A stretch of 8,194 nucleotides of DNA from Actinomycetota bacterium (GCA_009699645.1 WLNU01000045.1:1-8194), one strand, 5' to 3'. Positions 1-6,721 are shown, counted from the first letter of the stretch. A program made the numbers and translations. Notes: a model not told the origin generated them from the letters alone.

Positions 1-63
1 CGTGATCTGATCCATAGGCGCAATCTACTTCAGAGCGTTAAGATGGCGCCACCTACTAGTTAA
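1..63 (+). CDS. Possible 3' end of an upstream gene (partial)
   Basis: Frame 1 is open from the window edge to a TAA at 61-63 and encodes about 20 residues rich in Arg, Leu and Ser. The other two plus frames hit stops within the first ten bases. The TAA overlaps the AAAAGG ribosome-binding site of the following aminotransferase, an arrangement typical of operon neighbours. Twenty open codons are expected by chance fairly often, and no family is recognisable. The alternative is an intergenic region: the minus strand has an ATG at 15-13 that could begin a divergent gene running off the left edge. Confidence 0.3.
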   Translation, partial: RDLIHRRNLLQSVKMAPPTS

Positions 64-67
64 AAGG
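62..67 (+). promoter_or_regulatory. Ribosome-binding site of the aminotransferase
   Basis: The purine run AAAAGG lies 8 bases before the ATG at 76 and 5 bases before the GTG at 73. The spacing favours the ATG, so the protein would start Met-Thr-Thr-Pro rather than with the extra residue given by the GTG. Confidence 0.6.
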
Positions 68-75
68 CCAGTGTG

Positions 76-1428
76 ATGACAACACCAATCAGTGATCCAG
101 ATAAGCAAGCCGCCGTTAGCGCTGCAGACCGAAAATATGTCTTTCACTCATGGTCGGCCCAAGGTGCGATTTCACCAATGCCGATTGCAAGTGGTTCGGG
201 CTCACGCTTTTGGGATCATGCTGGCAAGGTGTATTTGGATTTTTCATCCCAACTCGTCTTTACAAATATCGGTCACCAGCACCCTAAAGTAATTAAGGCG
301 ATTCAAGCCCAGGCCGAAGTATTAACAACTGTTGCACCGCAACATGCAAATGATGCGCGCAATGAAGCGGCTCAACGTATTGTCGAATTAGCTGGTACCA
401 ACTTTGCAAAGGTTTTCTTTACTAATGCCGGTGCAGAGGCAGTCGAGAATGCGATCCGTATGGCACGTATGCATAGTCACAAACACAAAGTACTTTCAAC
501 ATATCGTTCTTATCATGGCAATACTGGAGCTGCAATCAATGCAACGGGTGATCCACGCAGATTCCCAAATGAGTTTGCATTTGGCCATGTACATTTCTGG
601 GGACCGTACTTGTATCGCACTGCTTTTTGGGCCAAAGATGAGGCCGAAGAGTGCAAGAGAGCACTCGAACATCTAGAGCAGACGATTATCTTTGAAGGCC
701 CCAACACAATCGCAGCAGTCTTACTTGAATCAGTTCCGGGTACCGCCGGTGTTTTGTTCCCACCCAAGGGATACCTGGAGGGTGTGCGTGCGCTCTGTGA
801 TAAATACCAGATCTTATGGATCGCCGATGAAGTCATGTCGGGCTTTGGTCGCACTGGTAAATGGTTTGCATACCAACATAGTGCTGCAACCCCAGATCTC
901 ATTACCTTTGCAAAGGGCGTCACCTCTGGCTACATCGCACTCGGCGGTGTAGTCATCAGCGAGCCGGTATCAAAGACATTTGATGAGCGAGTCTTTGCCG
1001 GTGGCATGACATATATGGGCCACCCATTGGCATGTGCAACTGCAGTTGCAACTATCGATGTCATGAAGGAAGAAAAGATGCTGGAAAACGCCACAATGAT
1101 TGGCGAAACCATCCTGGGTCCTGGCTTAAAAGAGTTAGCTAAGAAGCACAAAATTATTGGCGATATCCGCGGCGCAGGTGTTTTCTGGGGCGTTGATATG
1201 GTCAGCGATCGTGCAACACGTGAACCCCTTGCTCCATATGGTGCATCGAGTCCTGCGATGAATGAGTTAGTTGCGGCCTGTAAGAAGCATGGACTTATGC
1301 CATTTAATAACTTCAACCGCATTCACTTGTGTCCACCCTGCAATGTCTCAGTTGAAGATGCCAAACTCGGACTTGAAATGCTGGATAAGGCTTTAACTGA
1401 GATTGGAAAGTACTACACGGGCGCCTAG
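76..1428 (+). CDS. Class III PLP-dependent aminotransferase, taurine transaminase-like
   Basis: This is a full-length (450 aa) fold-type I, subgroup III aminotransferase, probably cytosolic. It would move an amino group from an omega-amino donor to 2-oxoglutarate or pyruvate through pyridoxal phosphate. Visible marks, numbered from the ATG, are a glycine/alanine-rich phosphate-binding stretch near 117-121 (TNAGAEA), the cofactor-stacking region YRSYHG near 143-148, the ADEV motif near 250-253 whose Asp contacts the pyridine nitrogen, and the Schiff-base lysine near 280 in TFAKGVTSG. The N-terminal FHSWSAQ motif and the C-terminal YYTG ending match a group common in actinobacteria that is usually annotated as aspartate aminotransferase family or taurine--2-oxoglutarate transaminase. 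That resemblance is from memory, and substrate cannot be read from sequence; beta-alanine, GABA or another omega-amine are alternatives. The ATG at 76 is preferred over the GTG at 73 because of Shine-Dalgarno spacing. The gene converges on ychF with 13 bases between the stops. Confidence 0.9.
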   Translation: MTTPISDPDKQAAVSAADRKYVFHSWSAQGAISPMPIASGSGSRFWDHAGKVYLDFSSQLVFTNIGHQHPKVIKAIQAQAEVLTTVAPQHANDARNEAAQRIVELAGTNFAKVFFTNAGAEAVENAIRMARMHSHKHKVLSTYRSYHGNTGAAINATGDPRRFPNEFAFGHVHFWGPYLYRTAFWAKDEAEECKRALEHLEQTIIFEGPNTIAAVLLESVPGTAGVLFPPKGYLEGVRALCDKYQILWIADEVMSGFGRTGKWFAYQHSAATPDLITFAKGVTSGYIALGGVVISEPVSKTFDERVFAGGMTYMGHPLACATAVATIDVMKEEKMLENATMIGETILGPGLKELAKKHKIIGDIRGAGVFWGVDMVSDRATREPLAPYGASSPAMNELVAACKKHGLMPFNNFNRIHLCPPCNVSVEDAKLGLEMLDKALTEIGKYYTGA

Positions 1429-1441
1429 TTAAAAACAGTGG

Positions 1442-2515
1442 CTAAACGTTGAACCTAAACTCAACGACATCACCATCGTGCATGATGTAATCCTTGCCCT
1501 CCATGCGCACTTTGCCCTTTGCCTTTGCCTCAACCATTGAACCTGCTGCAATTAAATCATCATAGGAAACAATTTCAGCTTTAATAAAACCCTTTTGGAA
1601 ATCGGTATGGATGACACCGGCTGCCATGGGCGCAGTATCGCCTTTATGAATCGTCCATGCCCGAACCTCTTTAGGTCCAGCCGTTAAATATGTTTGCAGA
1701 CCAAGGGTACGAAAACCAACGTGGGCAAGCGTTGCAAGGCCTGGCTCCTCTAATCCGATTGACTGTAAAAGTTCGAGCGCATCGTCATCGCTGAGCTCTG
1801 CTAATTCGGCCTCAGTCTTAGCATCTAGAAAGATCGCCTCAGCCGGTGCTACGAGGGCGGCTAACTTAGTGCGCAGATCGGCATCGTTAAGTTCGGCGGC
1901 ATCAACGTTAAAGACATAGAGAAATGGTTTGGCCGTTAATAAATGTAGTTCGGCGACAAGTGTTAAATCGACTTTGCTACTAGATAAGGGTTTGCCAGAG
2001 TTCAGTACTGCCTCGGCCTCTTTAACGGCATCGAGGATATGTTGGCGCTCTTTGTTAACCCGCGCCTCTTTTTCAAGTCGGGGCAGAGCCTTTTCAATTG
2101 TCTGTAAATCGGCGAGCGCTAATTCGGTATTGATAATCTCCATATCACTTGCAGGATCAACGCGGCCTTCGACGTGAATAACATCGCCATCGCTAAAGAC
2201 ACGAATAACTTGGCAGATCGCATCGGTTTCACGGATATTGGCCAAGAACTTATTTCCTAAGCCCGCACCCTCTGATGCCCCTTTTACAATTCCGGCGATA
2301 TCAACGAATGAGACAGTGGCAGGAAGAAGGGTTTGCGAGCCAACGATTGTGGCAAGGGCGGCCAAGCGCGTATCGGGCACTCCTACAACGCCGACGTTAG
2401 GTTCAATCGTGGCAAAGGGATAGTTGGCGGCTAGGACGTTGTTTTTCGTCAGGGCGTTAAAGAGGGTGGATTTACCCACGTTTGGCATGCCGACGATTCC
2501 GATAGACAGAGTCAT
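1442..2515 (-). CDS. ychF: Ribosome-binding P-loop NTPase YchF (Obg-related)
   Basis: YchF/OLA1 proteins are universally conserved TRAFAC-class NTPases that bind ribosomes, hydrolyse ATP rather than GTP in characterised members, and are linked to translation and stress responses. The 357 residues match the usual length. Visible are the G1 P-loop GMPNVGKS at 9-16, an FATIEPN switch-I-like segment at 34-40, G3 DIAG at 72-75 followed by the glycine-rich KGASEGAGLGN, the charged coiled-coil insert at about 130-175, and a C-terminal TGS domain from about 275 ending in VVEFRFNV. One oddity is the G4-like motif, which reads NVDA (203-206), whereas the family normally has NxxE. The gene lies 12 bases downstream of the quinone oxidoreductase-like gene on the same strand, so the two are probably co-transcribed. 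Its own Shine-Dalgarno is weak (TAGG about 11 bases before the ATG). Confidence 0.97.
   Translation of the reverse strand: MTLSIGIVGMPNVGKSTLFNALTKNNVLAANYPFATIEPNVGVVGVPDTRLAALATIVGSQTLLPATVSFVDIAGIVKGASEGAGLGNKFLANIRETDAICQVIRVFSDGDVIHVEGRVDPASDMEIINTELALADLQTIEKALPRLEKEARVNKERQHILDAVKEAEAVLNSGKPLSSSKVDLTLVAELHLLTAKPFLYVFNVDAAELNDADLRTKLAALVAPAEAIFLDAKTEAELAELSDDDALELLQSIGLEEPGLATLAHVGFRTLGLQTYLTAGPKEVRAWTIHKGDTAPMAAGVIHTDFQKGFIKAEIVSYDDLIAAGSMVEAKAKGKVRMEGKDYIMHDGDVVEFRFNV
1447..1466 (-). terminator. Weak hairpin at the 3' end of ychF, possible terminator
   Basis: CGTTGA and TCAACG form a 6-bp inverted repeat with an 8-base loop inside the last codons of ychF. Read on the minus strand it is followed, after about 14 bases, by a run of five T in the short gap between the two convergent genes. 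The T run is too far from the stem and the stem too short for a convincing intrinsic terminator, so this is a candidate only. Confidence 0.2.
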
Positions 2516-2527
2516 AAGGGATAGAGC

Positions 2528-3478
2528 CTACCCGCCAGGATTGAGAGTGATTTTGCCAGTAGTTTCACGGGCCAGCATCGCCTGATGGGCCTGCCTTGCC
2601 TGGCTCAATCCAAATGTAGCGCCAATAACTGGCTTTAGCTCTCCGCTCTTTACTAAGTCGAAGAGTTCAGTGATTACATCGTTCATCAGCTCTTTTTTTC
2701 CAAAGCAGTGAGAGAGCCAAAAACCTGTAACTGTTTTTGATCCGCCCATGAGTGAGCCTGGATGAATTGCAGTTGGCGCCGTCCGAGATGCCATTCCATA
2801 GACAATCAATCTGCCAAATGGTGCAAGAGCTTCAAGGCTGACATCAAATGTTTTTCCACCAACCATCTCTAAAACTACATCAACTGGCTTACCGTTATTT
2901 GCTTCCAGAATCGCTGAAAGGAGTTTGTCCTGGTCGGCATCGATAACAACATCTGCACCTAGTGACTTCGCTAAATCTCGTTTAGCAGCCGTTGATGCAA
3001 CGGCAATTACCTTTGCGCCCCACATCTTTGCTAATTGAATTGCAATAGTGCCAACGCCGCCGGCCGCTGCATGTATGACAACACTCTCACCGGTTTTTAT
3101 ATGACCAACTGTTTTTAATATGTGCCAAGCTGTTGAGCCTTGCACTAACATGCACAAAGCTTGTGCATCACTCACACCTTCTGGAACATCAATCATCGCC
3201 GCCGAACGTGCAGAGGCTCTTTGTGCATATCCCCCACTTGCAACTGCTGTTAAAACCCGGCGTCCTGAGGCTGTTCTACCAACTACTTCTATGCCGGGTA
3301 TCAAAGGAAGCTTCTGTGGTGAGAGGTATGAGTTCTCTGTCTGATGGGTATCGGCGTAGTTAATACCGATTGCGCTTACATCAATTAGTTCCAGACCCTG
3401 ACTTACAACCGGGTCGGCTAGATCTACAAACTGCATCGACTCTGGGCCGCCAAAGGCGCTGATCTGAATTGCTTTCAT
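2528..3478 (-). CDS. Zinc-free quinone oxidoreductase-like MDR protein
   Basis: This is a medium-chain dehydrogenase/reductase of the NADPH:quinone reductase (QOR) branch, predicted to be a cytosolic NADPH-dependent reductase of quinones or other alpha,beta-unsaturated carbonyls. The 316 residues fit the family (about 310-330). The N-terminal GroES-like domain (1-120) carries GINYADTHQ at 38-46, as in QOR, and none of the cysteines of zinc alcohol dehydrogenases. The Rossmann domain has the NADP-binding AAAGGVG at 137-143. The C-terminal LVKSGELKPVIGATFGLSQA and ETTGKITL are also typical. The physiological substrate is unknown. It is transcribed divergently from the CBS-domain gene and ends 12 bases before ychF, so it probably leads a two-gene operon. 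No Shine-Dalgarno is visible before the ATG; a TATATC box 8 bases upstream suggests a leaderless transcript. Confidence 0.9.
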   Translation of the reverse strand: MKAIQISAFGGPESMQFVDLADPVVSQGLELIDVSAIGINYADTHQTENSYLSPQKLPLIPGIEVVGRTASGRRVLTAVASGGYAQRASARSAAMIDVPEGVSDAQALCMLVQGSTAWHILKTVGHIKTGESVVIHAAAGGVGTIAIQLAKMWGAKVIAVASTAAKRDLAKSLGADVVIDADQDKLLSAILEANNGKPVDVVLEMVGGKTFDVSLEALAPFGRLIVYGMASRTAPTAIHPGSLMGGSKTVTGFWLSHCFGKKELMNDVITELFDLVKSGELKPVIGATFGLSQARQAHQAMLARETTGKITLNPGG

Positions 3479-3486
3479 GGCTTAAG

Positions 3487-3492
3487 GATATA
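3487..3492 (-). promoter_or_regulatory. Possible -10 box for a leaderless quinone-reductase transcript
   Basis: On the minus strand TATATC ends 8 bases before the ATG of the quinone oxidoreductase-like gene, and the intervening bases (CTTAAGCC) contain no Shine-Dalgarno. That spacing would put the transcription start at or within two bases of the start codon, as in the leaderless genes common in actinobacteria. The -35 region at 17-base spacing (TGAAAA) is poor, so the assignment is tentative. Confidence 0.35.
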
Positions 3493-3572
3493 CGGGTTAC
3501 GCAGCAGCCTTTTCACCCTGCACGTCAGATTGAGCTGCCCTCTTGTCAATGACCAGTAATAGGGCCACCATA

Positions 3573-3585
3573 GGGAAGAGTTCCC
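3573..3585. repeat. Short perfect inverted repeat upstream of the CBS gene
   Basis: GGGAA-GAG-TTCCC is a perfect 5-bp inverted repeat with a 3-base centre, 9 bases upstream of the CBS gene's AAGGAG. It could be a small operator or an mRNA hairpin in the CBS leader. The repeat is plain in the sequence; its function is unknown, and a 10-base palindromic match can arise by chance. Confidence 0.35.
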
Positions 3586-3594
3586 AATAGTGGC

Positions 3595-3600
3595 AAGGAG
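3595..3600 (+). promoter_or_regulatory. Strong ribosome-binding site of the CBS gene
   Basis: AAGGAG is a near-perfect Shine-Dalgarno sequence 6 bases before the ATG at 3607. It fixes that start and is much stronger than the sites of the neighbouring genes. Confidence 0.85.
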
Positions 3601-3606
3601 CATCCA

Positions 3607-4032
3607 ATGAAGATAGCGGCTTTAATTACTGGCAAACGTGTTGAAACAATTTCATCTAGCGCAACCCTTCATGACTTAGTTAATGCGCTCAATGTTCACC
3701 ATGTTGGGGCACTAGTCGTATCACCAGATGGGAAAAAAATCGAAGGTATAGTTTCAGAGCGAGATGTCGTGCGCGCGATGCCAGGCAAACTAGATGAAAT
3801 CGCTGACATGCGAGTACGGGATCTAATGACGCCGGATGTGATCACTTGTACTCCTACGTCAACGGTAGCTACATTAATGACGATTATGACTGAACGTCGA
3901 ATACGTCATATTCCAGTTGTTGATGAGTCAGGAAATTTAATCTCAATCGTTTCAATTGGTGATGTGGTGAAAGCCCACATTAGTGATTTAGATAGCGAGC
4001 GTAAGGCTCTCAGCGATTACCTTAAATCTTAA
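3607..4032 (+). CDS. Two-CBS-domain protein
   Basis: This 141-residue cytosolic protein consists almost entirely of a tandem CBS pair (Bateman module), with the first repeat at about 7-65 and the second at about 73-131. Such modules bind adenosine nucleotides (AMP, ATP, NAD, S-adenosylmethionine) and usually report energy state to a partner. Each repeat ends in the expected form: GIVSERDVVRAM in the first, and HIPVVDESGNLISIVSIGDVV in the second. The linker VRDLMTPDVITCTP is the usual entry to repeat two. No catalytic or DNA-binding domain is attached, so its partner is unknown; stand-alone proteins of this size are widespread. It has its own strong Shine-Dalgarno, is divergent from the quinone reductase, and its stop lies one base from the stop of the convergent operon. 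Confidence 0.93.
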   Translation: MKIAALITGKRVETISSSATLHDLVNALNVHHVGALVVSPDGKKIEGIVSERDVVRAMPGKLDEIADMRVRDLMTPDVITCTPTSTVATLMTIMTERRIRHIPVVDESGNLISIVSIGDVVKAHISDLDSERKALSDYLKS

Positions 4033-4033
4033 A

Positions 4034-4204
4034 TTATTTATTTTTACCAAAAATCTTTTTCAAAAATCCGGCCTCAACAGGATCTTTGTGATGCCCCTGA
4101 CAGCGATCTTCTTTAGCAACGCCCTCCATGGCCTGCTCTATATGCTCCCCACAACCTGACCATGTTGGCTTTTTGCATTGACTGCATATAACTAGTGAGC
4201 ACAT
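4034..4204 (-). CDS. Small Cys-rich CxxC protein, 56 aa
   Basis: This is a 56-residue protein of unknown function. It has a CSQC pair at 7-10, a TWSGCGEH segment at 14-21, and a later RCQGHH at 34-39. Cysteines at 2, 7, 10, 18 and 35 with histidines at 21, 38 and 39 suggest a metal (zinc) site. The pattern CxxCxxxTWxGCGxH...RC resembles a small uncharacterised protein family I recall from many actinobacteria. The C-terminal tail is basic (GFLKKIFGKNK) and could be amphipathic. Support for a real gene is good: an AGGG Shine-Dalgarno overlaps the stop of the upstream exporter gene with 7 bases to the ATG, and the gene starts 9 bases after that stop. It is the last gene of the operon. It may be merely carried along rather than functionally tied to the transporter. 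Confidence 0.82.
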   Translation of the reverse strand: MCSLVICSQCKKPTWSGCGEHIEQAMEGVAKEDRCQGHHKDPVEAGFLKKIFGKNK

Positions 4205-4213
4205 ACAAATACC

Positions 4214-5203
4214 CTATATCCCAGTTAGCCGTACAGCGACCAGTGCGAGGCCACCAACGATGATCCAGGCAATCATGCCCATGAGCATGGGGCGAGGCCC
4301 GATTGCACGGATAGCTTTCCAGCGCACTCCCGAACCGAGAGCCACTAAACCAGCACCCAACAGGATTTTGCTTGTTAAAACAATGTCATCGTGCACGCGC
4401 GCGGGAACATCTAGTGTGTTCTGCAGAATCGCAACGGCGATAAAGCCGAGAACGAAAAATGGAATAAGGGGAACTTTGGCCGATGTTGCTGCGCTCTTCC
4501 CCTGCGCGCTTAGATAGCGGCGGTGGCGAATCGAGAGAATTAAAACGATTGGTGCCAATAAACATACGCGGGCTAGTTTAATAACAACTGCTGATTTAAC
4601 GGCCTCATCGCTCCAAACTGATGCAGTTGCAATTACCTGACCAACATCATGAACTGCCGCTCCTGCCCAAGCGCCAAATGTCTGATCGCTTAATCCCATT
4701 ACATGCCCCAGGAATGGGAGTACAAAAATAGAGAGCGTGCCACAAAGAGAAATCAGGGCAATTGCATACGATGTCTCCTCTTGTGTGGCACGTGTCTGAG
4801 GCCGAATCGCAGCCACTGCAGTTGCACCACACACTCCAAAGCCAACGCCAATCAATAAACCTAAATCACCGCTCATCTTGAATAGTTTTGAGAGAGCAAG
4901 GATTCCAAAGATCGTAAAACTTACAACGAAAATGACAGTGATGACACCCTTAATACCAATAGCCTGAAGTGAAATAACGCTTACCTGCGCACCTAAAAGT
5001 GCAACACCAATGCGCATCAACCTCTTGCCAGCAAGGGCTGTGCCCTCAGTTGCAAAGGTTGGCCAGGAACCTACATTGGCAATCAAAAAACCAAATGCTA
5101 CACAAAGCGCTAGTGGGCTAATTGCTGGCTGAAAATTATGTATCTGAAAAGCTATAGCGACTACGGCTGCGATTAAACCCAGACCTGGAAGTGTTTTAAT
5201 CAT
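4214..5203 (-). CDS. YeiH/UPF0324 (COG2855) putative sulfate exporter
   Basis: This is a polytopic inner-membrane protein of 329 residues with about ten hydrophobic segments, matching the family's usual length of about 340. Family signatures are clear: GVGFGVCGATAVAAI at 119-133 and GAWAGAAVHDVGQVIATA at 177-194, followed by the KLARV segment near 209-213. The family includes TauZ, proposed to export sulfate or sulfite in bacteria that degrade taurine, but transport has hardly been tested and the E. coli member YeiH is uncharacterised. The start at ATG 5203 is preferred: GGGA lies 6 bases upstream and the ATG follows the dehydrogenase stop by a single base. A TTG at 5215 would add four residues and overlap that gene. 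The position after an importer and a dehydrogenase suggests it exports an end product of the same pathway; this is inference. Confidence 0.88.
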   Translation of the reverse strand: MIKTLPGLGLIAAVVAIAFQIHNFQPAISPLALCVAFGFLIANVGSWPTFATEGTALAGKRLMRIGVALLGAQVSVISLQAIGIKGVITVIFVVSFTIFGILALSKLFKMSGDLGLLIGVGFGVCGATAVAAIRPQTRATQEETSYAIALISLCGTLSIFVLPFLGHVMGLSDQTFGAWAGAAVHDVGQVIATASVWSDEAVKSAVVIKLARVCLLAPIVLILSIRHRRYLSAQGKSAATSAKVPLIPFFVLGFIAVAILQNTLDVPARVHDDIVLTSKILLGAGLVALGSGVRWKAIRAIGPRPMLMGMIAWIIVGGLALVAVRLTGI

Positions 5204-5204
5204 C

Positions 5205-5975
5205 TTAAATCCCAAGTTTCTGTGACCAGTTTTTTAACTGCTCTGCTACTTGATCGGTAATAGTTATCTCATCATTACCATTTAAATTCTCTGGATTCAC
5301 ACGCCCAGATCCAGGGAGGCGACCACCAGCAACTTTTACTTCATCTTCAAACTCTTGTGTGCGTGAATGTGGGCCATCCACAGAAAGCTTGGCTGCATCA
5401 ATTGCAATAACAAAGTGTGAAATCTGTTGTGGTAGCCCATCTTGGCTAGCTGCAAACATGTCGGGAATATTTTTAGCAAGCGTTGGACCAATCAGCATGC
5501 CGGTTAATGACTCAACAAGAACAGCAACTGCATATCCTTTTGCACCGCCGAGTGGTGCAAGCATTCCAGCTAACGCCTCTTTGGCATCGGTTGTTGGAGC
5601 CCCATCTTTTGTAAATGCCCATCCTGGTTCTAACTCAGCGCCAGCTTGTGCTTTAGCTTGAATCTTTCCACGTGCAACTGCACTTGTTGCAAGATCGACA
5701 ACTGTTGGGGGATTTGTTGGAATTCCTGCAGCTATCGGTGAAGTTGAAAGCAAGGCTTTATTTCCACCCCATGGAGGCATTACTGCAGGTCCTGTACTAA
5801 AAGCGATTCCTACTAGTCCACGATTAATCATCGGCCAGACATAGATTCCAAGTGCACCGCAGTGGTTTGATCGACCAACTCCGACTGCTGCAATCCCATT
5901 AACCATTGCACGCTCTGATGCATCTCCGGCAGCAAATGCAAGCAGGGGAATAGAAGTTTGAGGAAAAGAGTTCAT
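5205..5975 (-). CDS. Ldh2/MDH2-family 2-hydroxyacid dehydrogenase, N-terminally truncated
   Basis: This belongs to the malate/L-lactate/ureidoglycolate/sulfolactate dehydrogenase family, which is unrelated to classical LDH and oxidises 2-hydroxyacids with NAD(P). Visible motifs are GRSNHCGALG at 34-43, MPPWGGNKALLSTSPIAAG at 66-84, VVDLATSAVARGKI at 92-105, EPGWAFTKDGAPTTD at 116-130, the nucleotide-site PLGGAKGYA at 141-149, and GGRLPGSGR at 217-225. SNHCG and GGRLPG recall the (R)-sulfolactate dehydrogenase (ComC) branch. The protein has 256 residues against about 330-350 for the family. The missing 75-85 N-terminal residues normally contain the SHG segment with the catalytic His (near position 44 in E. 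coli YiaK). Homology begins right after the initiator Met (NSFPQTSI, compare family NGFAQPAI), and the frame upstream hits a stop at 6032-6030 with no family-like sequence. Its ATG shares one base with the ATPase TAA. It may be inactive, use another residue, or need a partner. Confidence 0.85.
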   Translation of the reverse strand: MNSFPQTSIPLLAFAAGDASERAMVNGIAAVGVGRSNHCGALGIYVWPMINRGLVGIAFSTGPAVMPPWGGNKALLSTSPIAAGIPTNPPTVVDLATSAVARGKIQAKAQAGAELEPGWAFTKDGAPTTDAKEALAGMLAPLGGAKGYAVAVLVESLTGMLIGPTLAKNIPDMFAASQDGLPQQISHFVIAIDAAKLSVDGPHSRTQEFEDEVKVAGGRLPGSGRVNPENLNGNDEITITDQVAEQLKNWSQKLGI

Positions 5976-6721
5976 TACAGACGGCCAGCTTGATGAACAC
6001 GCTTGAGAAACTCTTGAGTCTTTGGGTTCTTAGGGTTGTGCAGTACCTCCTCGGCACTACCCCGCTCGAGAATATTTCCCGACTCTAAAAAACAGACTTC
6101 GTCGGCAACTTGTGTAGCAAAGCCCATTTCGTGTGTTGCCAAGACCATTGTCATTCCATCACTCTTTAAGTCGCGAACAATGCTCAAAACTTCATTAACT
6201 AGGACTGGGTCAAGGGCAGATGTAATCTCATCTAATAAAAGTAGGCGTGGATTGCAGGCAAGGGATCGAATAATTGCAACACGCTGTTGTTGACCCCCAC
6301 TTAAACGATCTGGATATTGATCGGCCTTATCGGATAAATCAAAGCGCTTGAGCAGTTTTTGTGCCGCCTCGATCGCCTCCTCTTTGGATTTACCCTGTAC
6401 TTTTATCGGTGCCAAAGTAATGTTTTCCAGAACGGTTTTGTGGGGAAATAAGTTAAAGGATTGAAAGACCATTCCTAACTTGCGGCGCACATCATCGACA
6501 TCGATAAGCGGATCCGATATTTCATCTCCATCTAAAAAAATCTGACCATCATCGATAGATTCGAGCAGGTTAATACAGCGAAGCAACGTTGATTTACCTG
6601 AACCAGATGCTCCAATTAATACCGTTGCGGTGTGCACTGGGACCACAAGTGAGAGGTGATTAAGAACTAACTCGTTACCAAATGATTTGCGGACATCAAC
6701 TAGCTCTAGAACGTTAGCCAT
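5975..6721 (-). CDS. Polar amino-acid ABC transporter ATPase (GlnQ/HisP type)
   Basis: This is the cytosolic energising subunit of a type I importer for polar amino acids. All ABC landmarks are present in 248 residues: Walker A GASGSGKST at 37-45, Q-loop Gln87 in MVFQSFNLFPH, the signature LSGGQQQR at 140-147, Walker B LLLLDE at 160-165, the D-loop SALD at 168-171, and the switch His197 in LATHEMGFA. FNLFPHKTVLENI and the HEMGFA ending are characteristic of the glutamine/glutamate/histidine subgroup rather than of sulfonate (SsuB/TauB) ATPases. The start ATG overlaps the permease TAA by one base and has GAAGG 9 bases upstream. The C terminus (FLKRVHQAGRL) looks intact, so the shortened dehydrogenase downstream does not result from a fusion that damaged this gene. 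Confidence 0.96.
   Translation of the reverse strand: MANVLELVDVRKSFGNELVLNHLSLVVPVHTATVLIGASGSGKSTLLRCINLLESIDDGQIFLDGDEISDPLIDVDDVRRKLGMVFQSFNLFPHKTVLENITLAPIKVQGKSKEEAIEAAQKLLKRFDLSDKADQYPDRLSGGQQQRVAIIRSLACNPRLLLLDEITSALDPVLVNEVLSIVRDLKSDGMTMVLATHEMGFATQVADEVCFLESGNILERGSAEEVLHNPKNPKTQEFLKRVHQAGRL

Noticed and set aside
513..923. 136-codon minus-strand ORF inside the aminotransferase gene
   Set aside because: It lies wholly within a clearly conserved coding gene on the other strand, has no recognisable family and is explained as a codon-bias shadow. The same holds for the 930-1322 minus-strand ORF.
3497..3571. Minus-strand 24-codon ORF (starting Met-Val-Ala-Leu-Leu-Leu) in the spacer between the quinone oxidoreductase and CBS genes
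   Set aside because: It looks a little like the tail of a membrane protein, but it has no Shine-Dalgarno, the frame is blocked by a stop inside the CBS gene, and it overlaps the likely promoter and leader of that gene. The length is within chance.
5359..5661. 100-codon plus-strand ORF opposite the dehydrogenase gene
   Set aside because: Its composition is Ala/Ser-rich and mirrors the antisense of the dehydrogenase motifs. There is no Shine-Dalgarno or family match, so it is not the missing N-terminal part of the dehydrogenase.
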